This document shows positions 55,581-63,772 of a stretch of 64,000 bases of DNA, one piece after another. A program made the position numbers and the translations under genes. The DNA is from Gemmatimonadota bacterium (GTDB taxonomy: Bacteria; Gemmatimonadota; Gemmatimonadetes; Gemmatimonadales; Gemmatimonadaceae). How positions within the stretch are numbered: the first letter of the stretch is position 1; each line of letters opens with the position of its first letter. The notes below the pieces were generated by a model. It searched no databases. It was not told the DNA's origin and saw only the letters and a program-made list of their open reading frames with translations. The stretch covers positions 434,001 through 498,000 of the forward strand of contig JAQBQB010000010.1 of assembly GCA_028287235.1 (NCBI GenBank), in the 5' to 3' direction.

Positions 55581-56960
55581 TTAATGCGATTCCATCCGAC
55601 GGCGCGCTTTGGTCCCGACCGTCACAAAGTAGACCGGGATCCCGAGCAGGATCACGCCAAACACGGCGAGCGTGGGCCAACGGCTGCTAGGGTCGATCAA
55701 CGCGTTGGTCAGTAGATACAGCGTCGCCAGCACGAACAGGATTGGCGTGAGCGGATACAGCGGCGTGCGGAACGGCGGCGCATACTCGGCGTCGGCGCGT
55801 TTGCGGAAGACGAAGATCGACGCAACGCCGAGGGCGTAGAAGGGAAGGATCGCCGTGACGAACGTATCGGCGAGCTGCTCGAAGGTCCGCAGCAGCACGA
55901 AGATCACGCCGAGGATCGCGACGAGCGCGATCGACAGATAGGGCGTCTGGAAGCGGGGATGCACCGATGCGAACTTCTTGAAGAGCATTCCCTCGTCAGC
56001 CATCGCGAAGAAGATGCGCGGCGACGTGAGAATCGAGCCGTTGAGCGTGCCGAACGTCGAGAGCATCACGGTGAGCGACACGAAGGTCACGCCGCCCGCG
56101 CCCACGAGCCGGAGCGCCACGTCGGCGGCGACGAGCTTGGATACGCGAATCTCGTCGACGCTCATCACCGACAGATACGCAATGTTCGCCAGCAGGTAGA
56201 TCCCGATCACGCCGAGCGTGCCGAGGATGAGCGCGCGCGGCACGTTGCGCCGCGGGTCTTTCACCTCGCCGGAGACGAAGGTGAGATCCGCCCAGCCGTC
56301 GTACGCCCAGAGCACGGACACGAGTGCCAATCCGAACGGCGCGATGGAAAAGCTCCCCGGCGGCGCGGCGGGAGTGAAATGTCCCCCGGTCCGCGGCAGC
56401 CCAATCGCGATGGCCAGCACGACGATGAACAACAGGCCGAAGTACTTGGCGACCGTCGTGATGTTCTGCACGAACGACCCCGTTCGCATTCCGACGTAGT
56501 TGAACGTTGCCGTGACGAGGATCGCCAGCGCGGCGACGTAGTGCACGTAGGAGTCGTTCGGCGCGATGCTCGGATCGCGGCCGAGCACGCGCATGAAGTA
56601 CTCGGCGAAGGTCGTCGCGATGGCGCCGAGCGAGGCGGCGCGGATGATCGTGAGCTCGGACCAGCCGAAGAGGAACGCCGGCAGTCGTCCGAACGCCTTT
56701 TGAATGAAGACGAAGATGCCGCCCGTGTCGGGAAACGCCCCGGCGACCTCGGCCAGCGTGAGCGCGCCGCAGAGCGCGAGCAGACCGCCCACCACCCAGA
56801 CGCTCATCAACGGCACCGGGCCGGGGAGTCTGTTGGCGACGCCGGCCGGCGTGCGGAAGATTCCGGAGCCAATCGTCGAGCCGACGACGACGGCTACGGC
56901 GCTCCAGAGGCCGAGTTGGCGAGGAAGCGCCGGGGAGCGAGTGCGGGGGGTTTCGGGCAT
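55581..56960 (-). CDS. APC-superfamily amino acid permease
   Basis: The 459-residue integral membrane protein has about twelve hydrophobic segments. The first holds the substrate-binding 'VVVGSTIGSGIFRTPAGVA', and 'LWAYDGWADLTFVSGEVKDPRRNVPRAL' is the conserved helix-6 and loop region of APC/LAT-like permeases. It probably exchanges or imports amino acids, and the substrate is undefined. It is monocistronic and divergent from the ctaA unit across 274 bases. Confidence 0.9.
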   Translation of the reverse strand: MPETPRTRSPALPRQLGLWSAVAVVVGSTIGSGIFRTPAGVANRLPGPVPLMSVWVVGGLLALCGALTLAEVAGAFPDTGGIFVFIQKAFGRLPAFLFGWSELTIIRAASLGAIATTFAEYFMRVLGRDPSIAPNDSYVHYVAALAILVTATFNYVGMRTGSFVQNITTVAKYFGLLFIVVLAIAIGLPRTGGHFTPAAPPGSFSIAPFGLALVSVLWAYDGWADLTFVSGEVKDPRRNVPRALILGTLGVIGIYLLANIAYLSVMSVDEIRVSKLVAADVALRLVGAGGVTFVSLTVMLSTFGTLNGSILTSPRIFFAMADEGMLFKKFASVHPRFQTPYLSIALVAILGVIFVLLRTFEQLADTFVTAILPFYALGVASIFVFRKRADAEYAPPFRTPLYPLTPILFVLATLYLLTNALIDPSSRWPTLAVFGVILLGIPVYFVTVGTKARRRMESH

Positions 56961-57010
56961 CGCGGAAGGTGGAGAGTTCGAGGGGTTGGGTCCAGGGTGT
57001 ATGGACAGAA

Positions 57011-57166
57011 GGGTATAGGGTCTTGGGTATAGGGTTGAGGGAAGGTGTGCGGCGCGCCGTGGGCGCGCCGCTTCGGTATGGGGATGCCGACAGGTCTTCC
57101 CATCAAGTCGCGCCGCAGGCGCGACGTACCTCCCCTAGACCCTAACCCCGAGACCCTAAACCCTGG
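57011..57166. repeat. Long inverted repeat with TAGGGT/ACCCTA arms
   Basis: The left arm (57011-57041) reads GGGTATAGGGTCTTGGGTAT and continues AGGGTTGAGGG. The right arm (57132-57166) is a degenerate reverse complement, with CCCTAGACCCTAACCCCGAG followed by ACCCTAAACCCTGG. Between them are two small GC hairpins (GGCGCGCC...GGCGCGCC and GTCGCGCCGCAGGCGCGAC). It fills most of the divergent gap between the permease and the ctaA unit, so the promoters must lie inside or beside it. Confidence 0.65.
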
Positions 57167-57234
57167 TGTGGAAACCCTGCACTTGAGCCTCCCATCCTGT
57201 AGCTTTTATTGTTGCTCCCCTAGCCGATTTCCCA

Positions 57235-57492
57235 ATGTCTTTTCTGCTCGCTGACGTGATCTTCTGGATCGCCGTCGCGTGTTGCACGGTCGCCCAGTTG
57301 GCGATCATTCGTTCCGCGACCGTTTCTCCGGCGCGTGTTGCCGGTGGCGCACCGACGTCGGGCGCGCGCCGCGCCGCCGAGATTGCCTGGGCTGTCCTGC
57401 CGGGCATCGCTCTCGCCGCCGTATTGGTATTCACCTGGCGGGCGATGCACGTGGCGCGGGTCACGAGCGCCGTCGTCGCGGGCCAGCTCTGA
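57235..57492 (+). CDS. Small membrane protein resembling the COX2 transmembrane hairpin
   Basis: The 85-residue protein has two membrane helices ('LLADVIFWIAVACCTVAQLAII' and 'IAWAVLPGIALAAVLVFTWRAM'). The stretch 'RRAAEIAWAVLPGIALAAVLVFTWRA' resembles the second helix of cytochrome c oxidase subunit II (E-x-x-W-x-x-x-P-x-x-x-L). The copper-A domain is absent. Its stop shares a base with the ctaA start (TGATG), so it is translationally coupled to heme A synthesis. A role in an oxidase or its assembly is an inference from this resemblance and position. Confidence 0.6.
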   Translation: MSFLLADVIFWIAVACCTVAQLAIIRSATVSPARVAGGAPTSGARRAAEIAWAVLPGIALAAVLVFTWRAMHVARVTSAVVAGQL

Positions 57493-59141
57493 TGCGGTCC
57501 GTTCGCCGGCTTTCGATCGCGGCGCTCGTCGTCGCGTGTCTGCATCTCGTCTTCGGCGCCATCGTGCGCATCTCCGGATCGGGGATGGGGTGCGGCGACC
57601 ATTGGCCGAAGTGCTACGGCTATTGGATTCCGCCGTTCAGCCGTCCCGACCTGATCGTCGAGGTGAGCCACCGGTATCTCGCGTCGATTCTGGTGCTCAC
57701 GGTGTGCTCGATGGCGTTCGTGGCGTTCCGTCATCGCCGGGACGAGGGGGTGTCGGGGCCGGGTGGCGTGCTTCGTACCGCGATCGGCGCGGTCGGCGCG
57801 GTGTTCTCGGCGGCGATCCTCGGCGGCGTCACGGTCAAGATGGGCAACGCGCCCTGGGCAACGGTGCTGCATTGGCTGAACGCGATGACGCTCCTCGCGC
57901 TGGTGGCGGCGACGGCGATTCGCGCCGGCGCACTCGGCGGCGATGGCGCGCGAAAGCAGCACGGCACCGCGCGCGCCGCACGGTCCGCGTTCGCCGCGGC
58001 GATGCTGGCGATCTTCGCCGTCGCGCTCGGCGGCTTGACGGCGAAAATTCCGGGCGCGGCGGTCGCGTGCACCACGGTGCCGTCGTGTGGACGGAATGCG
58101 AGCGTCGACACGGCGGCGGTGATGGTGCAGATGACTCATCGCACGCTCGCCATGCTGCTGGTGCTGCACCTGTTGGGCATGATGATGATGCTGCGTAAGC
58201 GGCGAAGCGAGGAGGCGCCGGTCGTGGTGCGTGCGGCGACGATCGCGTTCGGGATGGTGATCCTGCAGCTCGCCGTGGCGTCGTCGATGGTTCTGTTTCA
58301 TCTCCCGCCCGTGCTGCGGTCGTTGCACGAGGCAACGGGGGTGGGGATCTGGTTGAGCTGTTTCGCGCTGGCGTATTTGGCGCGGCGAGTTGGGAGAGGA
58401 GCGAGCGAAGACGGACGAGTGGGTGCGGGCGGTGTCACGCCAGTCGTGCATGTCGACGCTGCTTGTCATCCTGAGCGCAGCGAAGGATCGCGTCGCGAGG
58501 ACGGCGATCCTTCGGTCGCTACGCTCCCTCAGGATGACAACGCGGGAATCGCGATGCTCGCGCCGGTTCACAACGCGGGAATCGCTACGCTCGCACCGGT
58601 TGACACCGCGGAAGTCACCACGCTCCCGCAGAACGAGCATGTCGACGCCGATCGTCATCCTCAGCGCAGCGAAGGATCGCTTCGCGACGACGGAGATCCT
58701 TCGGTCGCTACCCTCCCTCAGGATGACAATGCGGATGTCACGACGCTCGCGCGGGTTGACAACGCGGAAAACGCCACGCTCGCGCAGGACGTGCATGTCG
58801 ACGCCGATCGTCATCCTGAGCGCAGCGAAGTATCGCTTCGCGACGACGGAGATCCTTCGGTCGCTACGCTCCCTCAGGATGACAATGCGGGAATCGCGAT
58901 GCTTGCGCAGAACGACAACGCGGGAATCATTACGCTCGCTCCGGAGAAGCATGCGGTGATCGCGGCGGTCGCGTCGGAGGAGGATACAGGCGCGGCGGCG
59001 ATCGTCTCCCATGACACGGTTACCGCGCCCTCCGTTCCGGACGACGTAGCACCGCTCCGCTCGCCTGCCCTGTCCCCCATCTCTCCACTCCCCCTCAAAC
59101 ACACCATGGCCGTCATCGTGGCGCGGGGAGCCGACCTGTGA
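57492..59141 (+). CDS. ctaA: Heme A synthase with repeat-derived C-terminal tail
   Basis: The 549-residue protein starts at ATG 57492. Residues 1-300 are CtaA: eight hydrophobic segments, the cysteine pair in 'GMGCGDHWPKCYG', heme-ligand histidines in 'EVSHRYLAS', 'LHWLNAM', 'QMTHRTLAM' and 'RSLHEATGV', and the second cysteine pair in 'ACTTVPSCGRN'. It oxidises the heme O methyl group. Residues 300-549 are an extra hydrophilic tail. It is built from three translated copies of the HPERSEG intergenic repeat and several 11-residue units (A-G-I-A-x-L-A-x-x-x-x). The frame is open throughout and ends in a four-base overlap with ctaB, so the tail is probably translated. Confidence 0.88.
   Translation: MRSVRRLSIAALVVACLHLVFGAIVRISGSGMGCGDHWPKCYGYWIPPFSRPDLIVEVSHRYLASILVLTVCSMAFVAFRHRRDEGVSGPGGVLRTAIGAVGAVFSAAILGGVTVKMGNAPWATVLHWLNAMTLLALVAATAIRAGALGGDGARKQHGTARAARSAFAAAMLAIFAVALGGLTAKIPGAAVACTTVPSCGRNASVDTAAVMVQMTHRTLAMLLVLHLLGMMMMLRKRRSEEAPVVVRAATIAFGMVILQLAVASSMVLFHLPPVLRSLHEATGVGIWLSCFALAYLARRVGRGASEDGRVGAGGVTPVVHVDAACHPERSEGSRREDGDPSVATLPQDDNAGIAMLAPVHNAGIATLAPVDTAEVTTLPQNEHVDADRHPQRSEGSLRDDGDPSVATLPQDDNADVTTLARVDNAENATLAQDVHVDADRHPERSEVSLRDDGDPSVATLPQDDNAGIAMLAQNDNAGIITLAPEKHAVIAAVASEEDTGAAAIVSHDTVTAPSVPDDVAPLRSPALSPISPLPLKHTMAVIVARGADL
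58463..58885. repeat. Three HPERSEG-type repeat copies inside ctaA
   Basis: Copies lie at about 58463-58540, 58652-58729 and 58808-58885. Each runs from a GTCATCCT start to AGGATGAC and contains the GAAGGATCGC/GCGATCCTTCG-like stem. Start-to-start distances are 189 and 156 bases. The 33-base difference equals one extra 11-codon unit between the first two copies. The elements belong to the same family as those at 43172 and 63773, but here all are in one reading frame. Confidence 0.85.
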
Positions 59142-60031
59142 GCGAAGCCATCGTCGTCGAGTCCCGCGCGCGCTCGTTCGTGCGCGACCTCGTCGCACTC
59201 ACCAAGCCGCGGATCATCTCGCTGCTGCTCGTCACGACCATCGTGCCGATGTTCGTCGCGGGACATCCCAGCTGGCAGCTCGTCGTCGCCGTGTTCGTCG
59301 GCGGATACCTGATGGCCGGCGGCGCGAACGCCGTGAACATGTACATGGACCGCGACATCGACGACCGGATGTCGCGCACGCGCCTGCGTCCCATTCCGAG
59401 CGGACGCATGCAGCCGCGCGAGGTGCTGGCGTTCGGCATTCTGCTGTCGACCACCGCGACGTGGCTCCTCGCGCAGGCCGCGAACGTTCTCACCGCGGCT
59501 CTCGCGCTCGCGGGCTTTTACTTCTACGTCTTCGTCTACACGCGGTGGCTCAAACGGAGCACACCGCAGAACATCGTGATCGGCGGCGCGGCGGGCGCGT
59601 TCCCCCCGCTCGTCGGCTGGGCGGCGGTGACGAACCGCGTCGACCTCTTCGCCATCTATCTCTTCCTGATCGTGTTCTACTGGACGCCGCCGCACTTCTG
59701 GGCGCTCGCGCTGCTCAAGCAGAAAGACTACGGCCGCGCCGGCGTTCCGATGGCGCCGTTGGTTTGGGGCGAGCGCGAAACGAAGCATCAGATGTTTTGG
59801 TACACTTTGATACTAATTCCGCTCACGCTGCTCCCCTACGTGTTCGGCGTGCTCGGACCGGTCTACCTCGTGCTCGCCACGCTCCTCGGCGCCAAGTTCG
59901 TGTATGAAGTCGTGCGTGTCGCGCGAGCGAGCGACTGGACGAAGCCGGCGTGGCACCTGTACAAGTTCTCGCTGCTCTATCTCGCGCTCATCTTCGCCGC
60001 GATGGTCGTCGACCGCGGGCTGCTCGCATGA
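59138..60031 (+). CDS. ctaB: Protoheme IX farnesyltransferase (heme O synthase)
   Basis: The 297-residue UbiA-family prenyltransferase starts at GTG 59138 (GTGA overlap with ctaA). The first aspartate-rich motif is 'NAVNMYMDRDIDDRMSRTRLRP'. The second region is 'ALLKQKDYGRAGVPMAPLVWGERETKHQM'. Eight to nine hydrophobic segments are present, with 'YWTPPHFWALAL' typical of CtaB/CyoE. It adds farnesyl to heme B to make heme O, the substrate of CtaA. The two adjacent genes supply heme A for an aa3-type oxidase. Confidence 0.95.
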   Translation: MSEAIVVESRARSFVRDLVALTKPRIISLLLVTTIVPMFVAGHPSWQLVVAVFVGGYLMAGGANAVNMYMDRDIDDRMSRTRLRPIPSGRMQPREVLAFGILLSTTATWLLAQAANVLTAALALAGFYFYVFVYTRWLKRSTPQNIVIGGAAGAFPPLVGWAAVTNRVDLFAIYLFLIVFYWTPPHFWALALLKQKDYGRAGVPMAPLVWGERETKHQMFWYTLILIPLTLLPYVFGVLGPVYLVLATLLGAKFVYEVVRVARASDWTKPAWHLYKFSLLYLALIFAAMVVDRGLLA

Positions 60032-61800
60032 CGCAAGCTTCGGCGGAGCCGAGAAAGCTCCGTTCCCCAAAACCGCTGGGTCGACTTCTTCCGCGCCTGC
60101 GACCGTATCGCGCCAGGCTCGCCGTCGCCGCCGTGTGCCTGGTCGTCGCCGCCGCCGTCGGGCTGATCTTTCCGCAGGTCGTACGACATCTGCTCGACGC
60201 CGCGTTCCAGCAGCACGACCGCGCGCTGCTCGACCGGATCGCGCTCGGACTGATCGCGCTGTTCGCGCTCCAGGGCGTGATGAACTTCGTGCAGGTCTTC
60301 CTGCTGACGTCGACGACGGAGCGCGTCATCGCCTCGTTGCGCGAAGACGTCTTTGCGCACCTGGTGCGGCTGTCGCCCGGCTTCTTCACCGACCGCCGGA
60401 CCGGCGAGCTCACGAGTCGTCTCTCGGCCGATCTCGCCGTGTTGCAGTCGCTGATGAGTACCTGGATCTCGGAGATGTCGCGCCAGATCCTGTTTCTCGC
60501 CGGCGGCATCATCCTGCTCACGCTTACACACCCGCGTCTCACCGCGACCACGCTCGCCGTCGTGCCGATCGTCGTTACCGCGGCGTTCGTGTTCGGCCGG
60601 CGTCTCAAGCGCGCGAGCTCCGGCGTGCAGGACCGCGTCGCCGAAGCGATGGCCGGCGCCGACGAAGCGTTCTCGCAGATCCGAACCGTGCAGAGCTTCC
60701 ACCGTGAGGCGGAGGAGACGCGCCGCTATCGCGCGCAGCTCGCCGACGTCGTCACGGCCGCGGTGGCACGCGCCAAGATCCGCGCGCTGTTCTTCGGCGT
60801 CGTCGGCTTCGTCGCGTTCGGCGGCGTGGTCGCGGTGCTCTGGGAAGGCGGCCAGCTCGTGCTCGACGGCGCGCTCACGCCCGGCGAGCTCGTGTCGTTC
60901 CTGTTGTACGCGATCACGATCGCCGCGGCCGTCGGCGCGCTCGCGTCGCTGTTCGGCAGCTACCAGGAAGCACTCGGCGCCGCGTCGCGCGTCTTCGAGC
61001 TGTTGGAGACGCACCCCGCCGTGGCCGAGCCCGAGCATCCGCATCCGCTCGCCAAGCCGGTGCGCGGCGAGGTCGCGTTCGAAGGTGTGAGCTTCGCCTA
61101 TTCGCCCGACCTGCCCGACGCGCTGACCGAGATCGACCTGCACATCGGCCCGGGCGAAGTCGTGGCGCTCGTCGGCCCGTCGGGCGCGGGCAAGACCACG
61201 GTCGCGTCGCTCTTGCCGCGCTTCTGGGACGTGACCTCCGGCCGCGTGACGCTCGACGGCACCGACATTCGAGATCTCTCATTCGCCGACCTTCGCGGGG
61301 CCGTCGGCATGGTGCCGCAGGAGCCGGCGCTGTTCAGCGGAACGATCCGCGAGAACATCGCGTACGCACGGCCCGATGAAGCCGGGCCGCCGCCCAGCGA
61401 GGCTGAGATCGTCGCCGCCGCCCGCGCCGCGCACGCAATGGAATTCATCGAGCGTCTGCCGCACGGCCTCGACACGAAAGTGGGCGAGCGCGGCGTCAAG
61501 CTTTCAGGCGGCCAACGCCAACGCCTCGCGATCGCACGGGTCTTTCTCAAGAACCCCGCGGTGGTGGTGCTCGACGAAGCAACGTCGAGCCTCGACACCG
61601 AGAGCGAGCGCGCGATCGAGGCGGCAATGGAAGATCTGCTGCGCGGCCGCTCGACGCTGATCATCGCGCACCGGTTGAGCACTGTTCGGCGGGCGGACCG
61701 GGTAGTCGTGCTGGATCGCGGACGGATCGTGGAGACTGGGACGCATGCCGAGCTGCTCGAGGAGAACGGGCTGTACGCATTGCTGGCTCGTAGCTCGTAG
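60028..61800 (+). CDS. ABC exporter, fused permease-ATPase (MsbA-like)
   Basis: The protein is 590 residues from ATG 60028 (ATGA overlap with ctaB). The N-terminal exporter domain (about 25-330) has six helices. The ATPase has Walker A 'GPSGAGKTT' (383-391), Q-loop 'VPQEPALFSGTIRENIAYA', signature 'LSGGQRQRLAIAR', Walker B 'VVVLDEATSSLD' and the switch H in 'IIAHRLSTV'. Homodimeric exporters of this type move lipids, peptides or drugs. The substrate is unknown, although coupling to heme genes is notable. The final codons (A-R-S-S-stop) come from the GCTCGTAG repeat that follows. Confidence 0.9.
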   Translation: MTQASAEPRKLRSPKPLGRLLPRLRPYRARLAVAAVCLVVAAAVGLIFPQVVRHLLDAAFQQHDRALLDRIALGLIALFALQGVMNFVQVFLLTSTTERVIASLREDVFAHLVRLSPGFFTDRRTGELTSRLSADLAVLQSLMSTWISEMSRQILFLAGGIILLTLTHPRLTATTLAVVPIVVTAAFVFGRRLKRASSGVQDRVAEAMAGADEAFSQIRTVQSFHREAEETRRYRAQLADVVTAAVARAKIRALFFGVVGFVAFGGVVAVLWEGGQLVLDGALTPGELVSFLLYAITIAAAVGALASLFGSYQEALGAASRVFELLETHPAVAEPEHPHPLAKPVRGEVAFEGVSFAYSPDLPDALTEIDLHIGPGEVVALVGPSGAGKTTVASLLPRFWDVTSGRVTLDGTDIRDLSFADLRGAVGMVPQEPALFSGTIRENIAYARPDEAGPPPSEAEIVAAARAAHAMEFIERLPHGLDTKVGERGVKLSGGQRQRLAIARVFLKNPAVVVLDEATSSLDTESERAIEAAMEDLLRGRSTLIIAHRLSTVRRADRVVVLDRGRIVETGTHAELLEENGLYALLARSS

Positions 61801-61939
61801 CTCGTAAGCTCACGGCTCGCTGCTGGGGCTCGCCTTCACCTATCGTGTGGCTCGGTCGGCATCGCGACCTGTAAGACGAGCCCCAGCAGCGAGCCATGAG
61901 CCAGCGAGCCTACAGCTATGAGCTCGCTTACTACGAGCC
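61785..61939. repeat. Large inverted repeat of the GCTCG family between convergent genes
   Basis: The left arm (61785-61832) contains repeated GCTCGTA and then GGCTCGCTGCTGGGGCTCG. The right arm (61877-61939) is its degenerate reverse complement, with a perfect 19-base core and about 44 bases of loop. A related copy is at 40826. The outer ends lie inside both convergent genes, whose TAG stop codons come from GCTCGTAG. A hairpin this long could serve as a two-way terminator. Confidence 0.75.
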
Positions 61940-62761
61940 CGGCCCAATCTTCATCGCGACGTCTAGCTTCGCTGCGCCGCCGCCCGCCACCACGACTTGT
62001 TGCTCTACCGGCTTGCCCGCCCCCTCGTGCCACACCATCACCTTGTACGTCCCGGGCGGGAGCGAATCGATCTTGAAGCTCCCGTCGCTCCCCGTTACCG
62101 CGAAGTACGGGTGATCGAACACCGCGATGTATGCGTGCGTCCACGGATGTAGCGCGCACCGCACTTCCACGATCCCGGACTTCTTCGCCAGCCGCTCGCT
62201 CGCCACGACCTGGCCGGCGTTGAAGAACGGCATCTTCGTCAGCGTGTCGTTCGTGCCGACCGGCATGAACACGAGCTTGTGGAGCAGCTTGTCGTCGTTC
62301 GTGACGTTCACCGTGGTGCCGACGACCGCCGCCTGCACGCGCGGATCGACCACGCAATCCTCGCTGGAGAGGTCGATGCGCTTCGAGACCGGCAGCGGCT
62401 TGCCCGTCTTCATGTCGGCAATCCACACGACCGAGTTCGAGAGACCCTTGTCGCTCGCCACCACTGGACCTTCCGCCATCTTGCCGCACACCGGCTGGTC
62501 GACCGTCACGGGGACGCTGTCCTTTCGCGGCGCTCCGTCGAGCTTGATCGTGCCGGCGATCGATCCGACCGCGCCCAGCGGCCCCGCCTTGTAGGCGGTG
62601 CCGCCGAGATCGACGGTGCCGGCCGCGGAATCGTCGGTCTTGGCCTTCGCGGACAGGCGCGTCTTCGCGGGGCTTCCAGCGGGAGCATCCTTCGAGCACG
62701 CAGCTAGCACGGACGTAGCAAGCAGAGCAGCGGAAATGCGACGCGCGAGGAGTCCGGTCAC
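61931..62761 (-). CDS. Lipoprotein with cupredoxin-like and carboxypeptidase-regulatory-like domains
   Basis: The protein is 276 residues from GTG 62761. The track's longer frame runs antisense through the GH18-like gene and is rejected. A lipoprotein signal (LLATSVLAAC, Cys about 22) is followed by a charged spacer. About 85-200 looks cupredoxin-like: 'DDKLLHKLVFMP' and 'VRCALHPWTHAYIAVFDHP' offer His, Cys and His ligands of a mononuclear copper site. 'FAVTGSDGSFKIDSLPPGTYKVMVWHEG' (about 220-250) is a carboxypeptidase-regulatory-like beta-sandwich. An electron-carrier or copper-binding periplasmic role is likely but not shown. The last codons (G-S-stop) lie in the GCTCG repeat. Confidence 0.7.
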   Translation of the reverse strand: MTGLLARRISAALLATSVLAACSKDAPAGSPAKTRLSAKAKTDDSAAGTVDLGGTAYKAGPLGAVGSIAGTIKLDGAPRKDSVPVTVDQPVCGKMAEGPVVASDKGLSNSVVWIADMKTGKPLPVSKRIDLSSEDCVVDPRVQAAVVGTTVNVTNDDKLLHKLVFMPVGTNDTLTKMPFFNAGQVVASERLAKKSGIVEVRCALHPWTHAYIAVFDHPYFAVTGSDGSFKIDSLPPGTYKVMVWHEGAGKPVEQQVVVAGGGAAKLDVAMKIGPGS

Positions 62762-62785
62762 GATTCTGGCAATGGTTAGAGAGCG

Positions 62786-63766
62786 ATGATGACTATCCCG
62801 GGGGGCAAACGACGCGCCAACCTCGCCCTGGCGCTCTGCGCGGCGTCGCGACTCGCCGCCTGTGGGTCGGCGGCTGCCACCGCGGCCGCAACACCCGTTT
62901 CGACGACCACCTGGGTGTTCTCGGCACCGGGGGACACACGAGGCGACACGGCGCTCAGCGCGGTCGCGCCGCGCATCGACGCCGTCGTCAGCGGGTGGAT
63001 CCAGTTGGACAGCATAACGGGTCTGCCGATTCGACTCCACCCCGACGACGCGGCGCGCTTTCCCTCCGCGGCGCGCCGCCTCGCGCTGGTCACGAGTCTC
63101 CACGGGCAGCGCTTTCATCCGGAGACGGTGCGGCGCGTCGCCGCCGACCATGCCGCGCTCGCGTTGACGGCGGGACGCATCGGAGATTTCGTGGCGGCGG
63201 GCGGCTATCAAGGCGTGGTCTTCGATCTCGAGGGACAGTCGCGTGACGACATCCCGCTGGCGCTGCGCTTCATACGAGCGGCGGGCGACAGCGCGCGCCG
63301 GCGCGGTGCGTCGACGATCGTCGTCGCGCTCCCCGCCGCCGACACGACCGCGTATCCGACGCGCGCATATCTGGCCGCGGCGGACTTCGTCACGATCATG
63401 CTGTACGACGAACATGGTCCGACGTCCGCGCCGGGTCCCATCGCCTCGCCGACATGGGTACGGCGCAACCTCGCGCAGCGGGTGTCCGATGTCGGCGCGG
63501 CGCGGGTGGTCGCGCTCTTCCCGCTGTTCGGCTATCTCTGGCGCCCGAACCAGCCGGCCACGACGCTCAGCCTCGACGCCGCACGCCGCGCGGCGGCCGA
63601 AGCCGGCGTCGAGATCACGCGTGACCCGGCGTCGCACGCGCTCCACGCCAATCTTCCGAACAGCTGGGAGCTCTGGCTGAATGACGCTGAGCTGCTCCGC
63701 GCCTTGCGCTCGGAGGCGGCGGATTTGGGGGTGACGACGATCGCCGTGGCGTCACGACCACTCTGA
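62786..63766 (+). CDS. GH18-like lipoprotein (glycosidase-fold)
   Basis: The 326-residue protein has a lipoprotein signal (LAAC, Cys about 26). The barrel-like body contains 'WVFSAPGDTRGDTALSAVAPRIDAVVSGWI', then 'FVAAGGYQGVVFDLEGQ' (about 138-154), where D-L-E matches the end of the GH18 D-x-x-D-x-D-x-E motif although the earlier aspartates are missing. 'ADFVTIMLYDEHGP' corresponds to the Y-D motif after it. This resembles YaaH/spore-type GH18 proteins. Because only part of the catalytic motif is present, activity on chitin or peptidoglycan is uncertain. It diverges from the cupredoxin-like gene with 24 bases between starts. Confidence 0.65.
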   Translation: MMTIPGGKRRANLALALCAASRLAACGSAAATAAATPVSTTTWVFSAPGDTRGDTALSAVAPRIDAVVSGWIQLDSITGLPIRLHPDDAARFPSAARRLALVTSLHGQRFHPETVRRVAADHAALALTAGRIGDFVAAGGYQGVVFDLEGQSRDDIPLALRFIRAAGDSARRRGASTIVVALPAADTTAYPTRAYLAAADFVTIMLYDEHGPTSAPGPIASPTWVRRNLAQRVSDVGAARVVALFPLFGYLWRPNQPATTLSLDAARRAAAEAGVEITRDPASHALHANLPNSWELWLNDAELLRALRSEAADLGVTTIAVASRPL

Positions 63767-63772
63767 ACAACC

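Noticed and set aside
57011-57166. Possible chromosome end or telomere from TAGGGT-like units
   Set aside because: The units are few and degenerate, form an inverted repeat, and are flanked by ordinary genes on both sides. It is an internal element.
61931-63646. 571-residue version of the cupredoxin-like gene
   Set aside because: The extra 295 residues run antisense through the GH18-like gene. The lipoprotein signal marks the start near 62761.
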